DNA of 64,000 bases, from NCBI GenBank assembly GCA_947172415.1, contig OX359194.1, positions 8,103,901 to 8,167,900 of the forward strand, read 5' to 3'. A program made the position numbers and the translations under genes. The notes beneath the pieces are model-generated. The model made no database searches, was not told the DNA's origin, and saw nothing but the letters and a program-made list of their open reading frames with translations. The first letter of the stretch is position 1, and each line of letters starts with the position of its first letter. This document shows, piece by piece, positions 51,401-61,600 of this stretch. The stretch is from Chondrosia reniformis. Lineage: Eukaryota; Porifera; Demospongiae; Chondrillida; Chondrillidae.

Positions 51401-53754
51401 GCAGTGACCGGACTAATGTTTCAACTACTGGACTGCAGGAAGCAGTGAGATACAACTTTAGGATAGCAGCCATCAACCAAATTGGAGAAGGACCTCTTAC
51501 AAGTACAGACTGTTCTGTTATAACGGATGAATCAAGTAAGTGTTAAATGTGTCAATAGAATCACTTTGAATGTTTGCACTGGTAATTCTTATCCTCCATG
51601 AGACTGGATGTATACAGTATATGGACATGTCTGACTATATATACTTTCCTATAGTTCCTGGTGAACCACAGAATTTGATGATAATTTCTCTTGACTCCAC
51701 CTCCTTGATGGTATCGTGGGAGCATCCCCTTCCACAAGATAGAAATGGCATTATCACAGACTACTTAATCTATGTACAGATCAGGGATGGGTCTGAAGAC
51801 ATCTTTATGAGGAGCACAAATAGCAATGCAACAACCTTTACAATAGAGAATCTTGAGGAGTTTACTGAATATAACATATCAGTTGCTGCTGTGACTGGTG
51901 CAGGAGAGGGTAATAAGACTGATGAAGTGATTCAAAGAACTTTAAATGACAGTGAGCTATGATACCAGAGCAGGATTGTATAATAATCAGTGTCCTCAGA
52001 ACTTAATTTAATTGTCTTTCCTTCTTCCCGTAGCGTCCTCTGCTCCTCAGTGTGTCACAGTAAATAGCATCACTCATGACACTACAGTTATATCTTGGTA
52101 CCCTCCAGCTGATCCCAGAGGAATCATCAGCAACTTTATGGTTAGTGTTGGATGATACTATACTCAACTATTATCCAAAGGGCTTTATATTACATATGTA
52201 CACTACTATTCTAAGATACTGTAACATATAAGATTTTAAATCTTCCGTCAGGTATCTGTTACTGGTAGAGATGTTTGTGAACCAGATAATGAGGAAGTAG
52301 GAAGTCATGATCAACTGGTTTGGTATACCACTTGCAGTACAGATTGTATGGTATACACTCCAATGTGTTCTGATGTCAATGAACCAAAGTGTCCAAACAT
52401 TCCTTGTCCACAAGGGAGTACTCCATCATGTGATTCGTCATGGCAACCAGTAATGTGTCCTCCCATCCAACCACTATGCTGTCAGATCACTATGCTAAGA
52501 CCAGCTATAGACTATACTGTAGCAGTAAGTGCTGAGTCAGCAGCTGGTCAAGGAGAATATTCAGTAACAACAATAAAGACTGATTTGATTGGTGAGTTAT
52601 ATCACTTGTAACATAATCTGTTTATATACCAAATCAGTTATTCATCTACTCATTCTTCCACGGATGTTCACCATACTAGGCTTTTATTCATTACATTGGA
52701 CATACTTTGTTAGTATGTTTAATACATTAATTTATTTTATATGCATATATGTAGTATAAATGTATGCATACTTTTCATAGTTCAAACTGCAAATATACAG
52801 GTGAAATTTGGGTCTGTTTCTCAATGTCTGTCATGGAGAGTAAGTATACACTTGTGTACATAAAAATACATATACATTCATATGTGTGGTATATCTTCCC
52901 AATGTTTTGTAGGAAGTTGATCAAATTATTAAACTGTCCGTATTAAACCAAACAGTATCTGAAGTCTTATCTAGTGGATGTGAATGTAGCTTTGCAATAT
53001 TCAATTCATTATTTGTATGTGAGGATGACCCAGACAGTAGATCTGTTGTGTTTATTGCTGAAGTGATGTATTCCTCATGTTTGAATGCACCTGGTCCAGT
53101 TACTGCTATAGACAGTTGGAAGAATACTAGCCCAAGGATTATAGTCAGTGGAGCAGGGTTGACAGTTGATAACTCCTGTCCGCCGGATCTACCCTCTCTA
53201 GATGCTCCAGTCTGTGAGGTAGTTGTCATTCCTCCACCAGAATCACCTCCTTCCGACTCTGTTGCAATAGCAGTTGGTGTAGTACTAAGTCTTCTTGGAG
53301 TAGCTATCATTGTGTTAATAGTCATTATAGCACTATACTGTTGTTATAAGAGGAGGATAGCGAGATACAGGTAACTGTACATACGTATAAAACATTTATG
53401 TATATATATTGTGCTGTAATTATAACTTAAGCTATTGGTTCATATATCTGCTCTTTCTATGCATGTTAAATGTACTTATTGTATATTATATATGTATCTG
53501 TGTACGTATTACTGCATGTACTGTGCAGGTTAGCCAAGGAGGGTAATACCAAAGCTGAGTACGAAGACATGTCTGGTGTTGCAATGTATGACTTGCAATA
53601 CAGTAGCATGCACATGCAGGCAAACCCAGCCTACGCTACTCCAAATATAAAGGGCCCATCAGCTGCTGGTTGTCATGGTGATCCAGACCACACTTATGAG
53701 ACTCTGCCTTGTGAATTGGAGGAGAAGGAGAAAGAACCACAAACTTCTTTATAA
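36055..53754 (+). CDS. Receptor 2: Ig/FN3 receptor with short tyrosine-motif tail, paralog of Receptor 1
   Basis: Forty exons join in phase from ATG at 36055 to TAA at 53752-53754, giving about 3,791 residues if all are used. Order: signal peptide, Cys-rich Ig, unassigned domain, four Ig, an array of seven type B and seven type A Ig domains, nine Ig, four FN3 (the last split and Cys-rich), a membrane-proximal Cys domain, one membrane helix and a 90-residue cytoplasmic tail. Exon by exon the ectodomain matches Receptor 1 in reverse orientation from exon 2 to the split FN3. Beyond that the genes are unrelated and no phosphatase follows. The tail has YxxM, NPxY and YxxL motifs, so it may recruit SH2 or PTB proteins after phosphorylation (inference). 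One type A exon (41944-42255) has lost its AG acceptor. Four and a half N-terminal Ig exons of Receptor 1 are missing. Confidence 0.87.
36543..39517 (+). CDS. Receptor 2 N-terminal Ig-like exons
   Basis: Exons 36543-36941 (Ig with Cys-rich insert), 37036-37368 (unassigned, no Ig cysteines), 37446-37766, 38198-38470, 38588-38893 and 39209-39517 (Ig). They correspond to Receptor 1 exons 30667-31062, 30246-30572, 29858-30178, 26843-27115, 26420-26725 and 25696-26004. The Receptor 1 exons lying between the third and fourth of these are deleted here. Confidence 0.85.
37931..38043 (+). pseudogene. orphan 3' half of an Ig exon (deletion remnant)
   Basis: Encodes LTNFEFESFGSYECEVNN and the end of the domain with its GTGAGT donor, matching the last part of Receptor 1 exon 27282-27557. 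The 5' half and acceptor are gone, because the sequence joins directly to what in Receptor 1 is intron near 29700. The missing stretch equals about 2.3 kb of Receptor 1. The remnant is probably skipped, and skipping keeps the frame. Confidence 0.8.
38873..39150. repeat. 35-bp minisatellite carrying the splice donor of an Ig exon (Receptor 2)
   Basis: About eight copies of the same unit as at 26058-26442. It starts in the end of Ig exon 38588-38893 and contains GAGAGTAAGA in nearly every copy. The copy number differs from Receptor 1. Confidence 0.9.
39588..39760 (+). repeat. short dispersed repeat, copy 2
   Basis: Homologous to the copy at 23175-23335, with the same order of segments, in the intron before the first type B exon of Receptor 2. 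The position relative to the array differs from Receptor 1, so the two insertions are independent or one was moved. Confidence 0.65.
39761..40526. other. intron of Receptor 2 before the array
   Basis: AT-rich; no exon or repeat recognised. A run near 40505-40526 is the pyrimidine tract and acceptor of the first type B exon. Confidence 0.5.
40527..46921 (+). CDS. Receptor 2 alternating Ig array, 7 type B + 7 type A exons
   Basis: Type B exons: 40527-40829, 41464-41766, 42396-42698, 43328-43630, 44266-44568, 45198-45500, 46126-46428 (303 nt each). Type A exons: 41012-41323, 41944-42255, 42876-43187, 43813-44124, 44746-45057, 45674-45985, 46610-46921 (312 nt each). The spacing of B exons is 928-938 bp. 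Introns are as conserved as exons. Differences between copies cluster at a few residues (for example Thr/Ile after WYFDG, Thr/Ala after QFNM). The second A exon lacks the AG at its acceptor. The fifth B exon ends in A instead of G before its donor. Confidence 0.92.
47000..50745 (+). CDS. Receptor 2 nine Ig domains C-terminal to the array
   Basis: Exons 47000-47314, 47376-47708, 47805-48092, 48158-48508, 48701-48994, 49076-49393, 49529-49840, 49957-50280 and 50377-50745. Every exon has the same length as its Receptor 1 partner, and residues differ at only a few percent of sites. There is no premature stop or frame change, so the block is under selection or recently duplicated. Confidence 0.9.
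50830..52591 (+). CDS. Receptor 2 FN3 domain exons
   Basis: Exons 50830-51150, 51215-51535, 51655-51951, then 52034-52140 plus 52252-52591 for a split FN3 with a Cys-rich loop (TPMCSDVNEPKCPNIPCPQG). The first four are nearly identical to Receptor 1. The fifth shares the Cys-rich loop but differs before and after it. The end of homology between the receptors is therefore in or near this exon. Confidence 0.88.
52781..53370 (+). CDS. Receptor 2 membrane-proximal domain and transmembrane helix
   Basis: Exons 52781-52839 and 52913-53370. They encode VKFGSVSQCLSWREVDQIIK, then about 110 residues with regularly placed Cys (SSGCECSF, LFVCEDD, YSSCLNA, DNSCPPD, APVCEVV), a Pro-rich stalk (PPPESPPSD) and the membrane helix VAIAVGVVLSLLGVAIIVLI, followed by CCYKRR. 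I do not know the Cys domain by name. Its length and position would suit a SEA-like or sponge-specific stalk module (inference). Confidence 0.8.
53529..53754 (+). CDS. Receptor 2 cytoplasmic tail with tyrosine motifs
   Basis: The last exon encodes most of the tail. Visible motifs are YEDM and YSSM (YxxM, the PI3K p85 SH2 type), NPAY (NPxY, PTB or endocytic type), MYDLQY, YATP and YETL (YxxL). It ends in an acidic stretch and PQTSL. There is no kinase, phosphatase, death or TIR domain. Such tails signal by recruiting SH2 or PTB proteins in other animals; that it does so here is inference. Confidence 0.8.
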
Positions 53755-53890
53755 TGTTTGAATCTACTGATTTACAAGCTTTTGTATTAGAATATGTATT
53801 GTTTTTCACTGACTATAATTTACACAAGGACATTAAAAAGGTTGAGGCCTTTATATATGCATGTCATACAATGTTCCTTGTGTGCAAGTC

Positions 53891-55365
53891 AGGTGAGTGG
53901 TTTTACAATGCAACTACAAAGATGCTGTATCTGTATCCAAATGGTACACTGCCCACTGAGGGAATTGGAACAATCCTTGAGTCCCTGATTGAAGTGCATG
54001 GGAGAATGGACTCCCCAGTGGTCAACGTGACTCTGATGGACCTAGAGTTTGCTCACACTACTACAACCTTCTTTTCAGACTATGAAGTGCCAAGCGGCAG
54101 TGACTGGTCTGTGCATCGTGGAGGTGCCGTGTTGGTGGAAGGAACCGAGCACTTTCTCTTGCTAAACTGTCTCTTCAATGCTCCTGGTGGCAATGGCTTG
54201 TATCTGAGTAGATTTGCTGTTGTAGAAGGAAACGAGTTTGTTAGGAGTGGAGACAGTGGAATAGTTGCAGTTGGCACCTCCGACCACATTGATGGGACTC
54301 TGGGCACACAGCCAAGAGGGAACAAGATTATTGGTAATCTTGTTCATGAGAATGGTGTCTTTGGCAAACAGACCCACAGGATCAAATATCAGGTTTCAGT
54401 AGGCATGAAACCTATTTGAAACTCTATGAACTGCCAGGTTTCAAAAGGTATGAAAGTATGTATAAAACTTGGAAAGGGGGCTGTTAAAACTTGAAACCTG
54501 TGAAATTAATCTGTTAGCACATTTTTGAGCACCCTTTGAAACCTGGCCGTTCAAGAAGTTTCAAATAGATTTCACACCATATGAAACCTGTAATTTGATC
54601 CTGTGACCTCTGCCTACATGCAAGCACTGGCCTGTCAGACAGAGTTGATTGGTAATGTATTCTTCAACGGTCCTCGAACAGGAATCAATTTTAATGATGG
54701 TTTTGGGGGAGGAAACTATCTTATGAACAATTTGATTTTCAACCATGTACGGGAGACTGGGGATCATGGTCCCTTTAACTCTTGGGACCGCCTGCCTTAC
54801 CTCACTAAAGTGAAGAATGGAACAGCATCACTTAACCCAGCACTGTCAAATCTGACACGAGACTTTTTCATCAACAACTATCACTCGATGTGGCCCATTG
54901 ATCACGATGATGGTTCCTGCTACTACCTGGATACTTACAACTACCTGGTGTACGGAGGCTATAAGAACTATCTAGGTCATAGCAAAACTGTGCAGAACAA
55001 TGTCTATGTCTACCCTGATGCTGAACACTCCATTGATACTCCAAAGGCATTCATTTCAAAGCCATATTGTGCCAATAGTGACGGTGCTAGTCGTGTTGTT
55101 CTACCTGGGGAGAGGTTTATATTAATAATACCTGCATCATCATGAGTTTGGATCCTGTAACTTAGACGACTCTAAAGGGCTGATTCCTTTCACTGCCTTC
55201 AACAAGTTTTACGTTCCCAAAAGCTACATCTATATCAAGTGTCAAGACAAGGAGCTGTCCCTGCAGGATTTCCAGAAGATGGGTTACGACATTGAATCAA
55301 CAGTGTCTGATCCAGTGGATACATCCACAATTATCAAGTGGGGGAGGTACCTGCTGGGACTGTAG
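53891..55365 (+). pseudogene. decayed partial copy of the beta-helix gene
   Basis: Homologous to 34471-35740 of the intact gene at high identity, starting at GEWFYNATTK and reaching the same final residues and stop. The 5' half and signal peptide are absent. A 231-bp MITE interrupts it at 54375-54605, a few codons are missing near 54205, and short deletions around 55106-55142 shift the frame. Only about 135 bp separates it from the Receptor 2 stop, so Receptor 2 transcripts may run into it. It is the left edge of the tandem duplication that made Receptor 3. Confidence 0.85.
54375..54605. mobile_element. 231-bp MITE with terminal inverted repeats and 3-bp target duplication
   Basis: Ends CACAGGATCAAAT...CAGGTTTCA and its inverse TGAAACCTG...ATTTGATCCTGTG form ~24-bp inverted repeats with two mismatches. 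ACC is duplicated at 54372-54374 and 54606-54608, and the empty site is present as a single ACC in the intact beta-helix gene near 34960. The body has further AAACCT/AGGTTT inverted motifs and no coding capacity. A non-autonomous DNA transposon; its superfamily is not assigned. Confidence 0.88.
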
Positions 55366-55668
55366 GTACAGCGAGCCTGTAGGATTAGACATTCATTTGA
55401 ACTAAGGGACTGTTAATTATCTGTTGTAATGTTTGTAAGAGTGTATTATTTGAAATCTTAAGTAGTTAGACTATTGACCGCGCATAGGTGCGTAGGTGCG
55501 TACAATCATACGAGGGAGAGGGATACCCATAAATCGTGACGTCATTCAAAGGTAAAAGCTTTTAAGAAAGCGAATTTCACTTGAGCGATTCAACTGATCA
55601 ACTGATCAAAGGCTCGAATATTTAATGAGTACGTAGCAGTAGCTAGAGCTTGCATTTGGAAGCACGCA
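55366..55668. promoter_or_regulatory. duplicated upstream region of Receptor 3
   Basis: Copy of 35741-36054, with small deletions, preserving the sequence up to the receptor ATG. It probably carries the same promoter. Confidence 0.55.
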
Positions 55669-58600
55669 ATGAATAAATCTAAAACCAGCGGTCGACAGAT
55701 ATTGCTAAGGCTTCATCTCTTCTCTTCAGGTAACCTGTATTAGTGCTACACACACATACGCATATACCGTACATTCTCATTCTGTTAGGAGATACTGTCT
55801 TATTACAGTTACAGTATTTATATGCAGATATACACACGTACATACGTATATACTGTACATTCTCATTCTGTTAGGAGATACTGCCTTATTACAGTTACAG
55901 TATTTATATGCAGATACACACGTACATAGAACTGTAACATAATTCTCTGCCTGACCCAGTGGAGAAGAAGAAGAAGTAGTGTATCCTCATCCAAAACTCT
56001 CACTAGGCCTTTACTCTACAGTAGATGTAGCATGTTGAAAAATGGTGTTAGTTTATAAGCGAGTACATTGCTTGTTTTTTATTCTAATTTATATTATTAT
56101 TATTAATATTAATATTAAAGTGCACACATGCAAAAAACAGCACTAGATTACAGACCCAATGAGGCACTGTCAGGTATACATTTACATATCCTTTAAAAAT
56201 AAATAATTTTTATACACATAATATGTTTATGTTATCTTATTTCAGGTCTGATCCTCATGCTATGGACCAATCAGATTACTGGTATGTTTAATTGAAAGTT
56301 AATTCACAGCTCTATTTGTAATATTATTTACTGACTATGTTGACAGGTTTAACAAGATCAGTTTCTTTGGATCCTCCCCCTGCTGTCATATCAGTAGTAG
56401 CTTCACGCCGTTCAAACCAGGATAATATTGTCAATGGAGCCAATTTTACTATCTCATGTACTGCAACTCACACTTCTACTAATTTTAATGTTCAGTTCTT
56501 CAGTGATACATGTCAGTGTCCTCAGCCATGTCCATCAGATTGGCAAGGTTGTCCACTGAATGATGGAGACCTTCCTCAGACTACTATGACTAACACTTTT
56601 AGTGGTTCACTATCACGGACTATTACACTGACATTCAACAGTTTCACTGAAGCTCACAATGGTAGATATTACTGTAATTTTACTACAAGTGATGTTGGTG
56701 CTGATCCGAGTGAAATAAGCGGTAACCATAGAGCATATGGAACTGGTAAGAGTGTGAAACTAGTTTATTGTTATTGTATTGTTAAAGGTTTATCTGTATA
56801 ACTGTTTAACTGTATAATTACTATTCTCAACAGGTGCTATTACTGCTGAGCGCATCTTTCCACAGTATATTGTTAGATATGCAGATGAACCAATAGTGAT
56901 TTTGTATAAGGTCAATGGAGCACTGTACGATGTTGACTATGAATATGATCAAGATAGTCCTACTCTAACAACACCAGAAGATACAGCATTGATTGAAGAA
57001 ACTGGTGTCTCACCAGGTTTAACACGACGGAGAATTAGCATTTCTTCAACCAGTACATTTCACCGAATTGGGTACTATGGACCTCATGTACAACCTACAT
57101 CTGCTACTACAGCTAACTTGAACTTGGACTCCAGTCAAGTGACTCTTGTAGCTAACTATTGTGAGCTGAAATGCATTCTCTGACACTTTACATTTATTGA
57201 CTCATATTTTAATATTTCTCATGTTACTTGTCTCTCCAGCTGCTCCAACTGTCCAATTTGGCAGTTCACCAGAGGTGGAGGTAGCAGATGGTGATGACTC
57301 CACTCTGACCTGCACTGCTGCTGGCTATCCTGAGGTGACCATCTCCTTCCAAATATCAGGACTCTCTGCCAGCTATACTGAGGGCAATCAGAGCACAGTT
57401 ACCATAGCAACACCAACTGTTCCATTCAATGTGAGCAGGAGTATAACAGTGTCCAATGTGACAATAGCTGACTGTGATGCAGTGATCACATGTACAGCAG
57501 AGAACACCCACAGAGATGGTATACAGAATACTTCAGGAAGTGTGACTATACAAGTGTTAGGTAAGAAGTGGAGACAGGTCTTAAATGTAATGTTAACAGC
57601 TAGGAATATTTTGTTTTTTTAAATTTATGATGAGATCAAAGAATATAATAGAATACTATATACGTATACATTTATGACAATAAGATACAATTAATTGGAA
57701 GTAGATGTCTGTAAGTTAGCAAACCAAAGTGAAGCATTGTTCTAGTTCCAGGTGAAGTACAAATAAGATGTACATACAATGTACATTATTTGCTATAGGA
57801 TATATATCTTTTCTAATTTTGAACTTAACATTAAAATACATCTCACACTTCAGTTGTTTCCTCTAATCACACATCTTAATAATTTTGATTTTATAGTTTA
57901 TTTCTATCAACCTGTACTTCCTTTAATTACACAGTCATTCCCAATGTTACTATCAGTGGAAATGATACAGTAACCTCTCCTGACACCTTTCAATACACTT
58001 GCACTGTGGTGAGTTCTCCTGTTGCCGACATCTCTTGGTACTTTGAGGGAAATGAGACTAGCCTAGTAGCAGGATTGAATGTAACAGTCACTACAACAGA
58101 GAACACAACTCTGAGGACTACACAGGAAAGTGTTCTCACTATTCCTGTAACAAACTCTAGTTTTAGAGGTAGTTATGAGTGTAGAGCCAGTAACATTGTA
58201 GGAAGTGGCAGTGATACCAGAAACCTGACTGTGTTAGGTGAGTGAGATATAATAGTGTTCACATGTCACAGAACACACTGAGACTCACAAGAATGAGAGT
58301 AGTTTTAACTGGTGATTATTCATGTGCATTGTATTGTTAAATGTATATTATGAATGTAGTTTGTTTAGATCCTTCTTAAACAGGTCACTTCCTTTCCTTT
58401 CCTTGTCTCTTCAGTTTCTCCGTTAGCTACTATTGAGGATCCACAAATCACTGTCAATGAGACTGACAACATTACTATTACATGTGTTGCTACGGGAATA
58501 CCGTCACCTGACATCACATGGCAGTTCAACATGGCAGACATCACCATTGACATGACCAAGTACATTGTGAGTACGAGCAGTGTTGTGAGAAGTGACAAAA

Positions 58601-61600
58601 ACAATGAAGTGACAAGTGATCTGATTGTAACAACTTCTGACATGACTGACACTGGAATGTACACTTGTCAAGCTAACAATTCTGTGCGTAACACTTCAAT
58701 GGATAGTGTTGAAGTGGTAGTGCAATGTAAGTTATTTACGTAATACACTTTTAATTTGATAAAGCATGAGATGTGATATGTACTGCACATTCAAACTGAA
58801 GTAGAATAATGTTGTTTTTATTAATTTTGATTTATCTATCAACCTATACTTCTTCTAATCACACAGTCATTCCCAATGTTACTATCAGTGGAAATGATAC
58901 AGCAACCTCTCCTGACACCTTTCAGTACACTTGCACTGTGGTGAGTTCTCCTGTTGCCGACATCTCTTGGTACTTTGATGGAACTGAGACTAGCCTAGTA
59001 GCAGGATTGAATGTAACAGTCACTACAACAGAGAACACAACTCTGAGGACTACACAGGAAAGTGTTCTCACTATTCCTGTAACAAACTCTAGTTTTGGAG
59101 GTAGTTATGAGTGTAGAGCCAGTAACATTGTAGGAAATGGCAGTAATACCAGAAACCTGACTGTGTTAGGTGAGTGAGATATAATAGTGTTCACATGTCA
59201 CAGAACACACTGAGACTCACAAGAATGAGAGTAGTTTTAACTGGTGATTATTCATGTGCATTGTATTGTTAAATGTATATTATGAATGTAGTTTGTTTAG
59301 ATCCTTCTTAAACAGGTCACTTCCTTTCCTTTCCTTGTCTCTTCAGTTTCTCCGTTAGCTACTATTGAGGATCCACAAATCACTGTCAATGAGACTGACA
59401 ACATTACTATTACATGTGTTGCTACGGGAATACCGTCACCTGACATCACATGGCAGTTCAACATGGCAGACATCACCATTGACATGATCAAGTACATTGT
59501 GAGTACGAGCAGTGTTGTGAGAAGTGACAAAAACAATGAAGTGACAAGTGATCTGATTGTAACTACTTCTGACATGACTGACGCTGGAATGTACACTTGT
59601 CAAGCTAACAATTCTGTACGTAACACTTCAATGGACAGTGTTGAAGTGATAGTGCAATGTAAGTTATTTACGTAATACACTTTTAATTTGATAAAGCATG
59701 AGATGTGATATGTACTGCACATTCAAACTGAAGTAGAATAATGTTGTTTTTATTAATTTTGATTTATCTATCAACCTATACTTCTTCTAATCACACAGTC
59801 ATTCCCAATGTTACTATCAGTGGAAATGATACAGCAACCTCTCCTGACACCTTTCAGTACACTTGCACTGTGGTGAGTTCTCCTGTTGCCGACATCTCTT
59901 GGTACTTTGATGGAACTGAGACTAGCCTAGTAGCAGGATTGAATGTAACAGTCACTACAACAGAGAACACAACTCTGAGGACTACACAGGAAAGTGTTCT
60001 CACTATTCCTGTAACAAACTCTAGTTTTGGAGGTAGTTATGAGTGTAGAGCCAGTAACATTGTAGGAAATGGCAGTAATACCAGAAACCTGACTGTGTTA
60101 GGTGAGTGAGATATAATAGTGTTCACATGTCACAGAACACACTGAGACTAACAAGAATGAGAGTAGTTTTAACTGGTGATTATTCATGTGCATTGTATTG
60201 TTAAATGTATATTATGAATGTAGTTTGTTTAGATCCTTCTTAAACAGGTCACTTCCTTTCCTTTCCTTGTCTCTTCAGTTTCTCCATTAGCTACTATTGA
60301 GGATCCACAAATCACTGTCAATGAGACTGACAACATTACTATTACATGTGTTGCTACGGGAATACCGTCACCTGACATCACATGGCAGTTCATCATGGCA
60401 GACATCACCATTGACATGATCAAGTACATTGTGAGTATGAGCAGTGTTGTGAGAAGTGACAAAAACAATGAAGTCACAAGTGAACTGATTGTAACTACTT
60501 CTGACATGACTGACACTGGAATGTACACTTGTCAAGCTAACAATTCTGTACTTAACACTTCAATAGACAGTGTTGAAGTGGTAGTGCAATGTAAGTTATT
60601 TACGTAATACACTTTTAATTTGATAAAGCATGAGATGTGATATGTACTGCACATTCAAACTGAAGTAGAATAATGTTGTTCTTATTAATTTTGATTTATC
60701 TATCAACCTGTACTTCCTCTAATTACACAGTCATTCCCAATGTTACTATCAGTGGAAATGATACAGTAACCTCTCCTGACACCTTTCAGTACACTTGCAC
60801 TGTGGTGAATTCTCCCGTTGCCGACATCTCTTGGTACTTTGATGGAATTGAGACTAGCCAAGTAGCAGAATTGAATGTAACAGTCACTACAACAGAGAAC
60901 ACATCTCTGAGGACTACACAGGAAAGTGTTCTCACTATTCTTGTAACAAACTCTAGTTTTGGAGGTAGTTATGAGTGTAGAGCCAGTAACATTGTAGGAA
61001 GTGGCAGTGATACCAGAAACCTGACTGTATTAGGTGAGTGAGATATAATAGTGTTCACATGTCACAGAACACACTGAGACTCACAAGAATGAGAGTAGTT
61101 TTAACTGGCAATTATTCATGTGCATTATATTGTGAATATTAAATTATGTATAAATGTAGTTTGTTTAGATCCTTCTTAAACAGGTCACTTCCTATTCCTT
61201 TCCTCGTCTCTTCAGTTTCTCCGTTAGCTACTATTGAGGATCCACAAATCACTGTCAATGAGACTGACAACATTACTATTACATGTGTTGCTACGGGAAT
61301 ACCGTCACCTGACATCACATGGCAGTTCAACATGGCAGACATCACCATTGACATGATCAAGTACATTGTGAGTATGAGCAGTGTTGTGAGAAGTGACAAA
61401 AACAATGAAGTGACAAGTGATCTGATTGTAACTACTTCTGACATGACTGACACTGGAATGTACACTTGTCAAGCTAACAATTCTGTACGTAACACTTCAA
61501 TGGATAGTGTTGAAGTGGTAGTGCAATGTAAGTTATTTACGTAATACACTTTTAATTTGATAAAGCATGAGATGTGATATGTACTGCACATTCAAACTGA

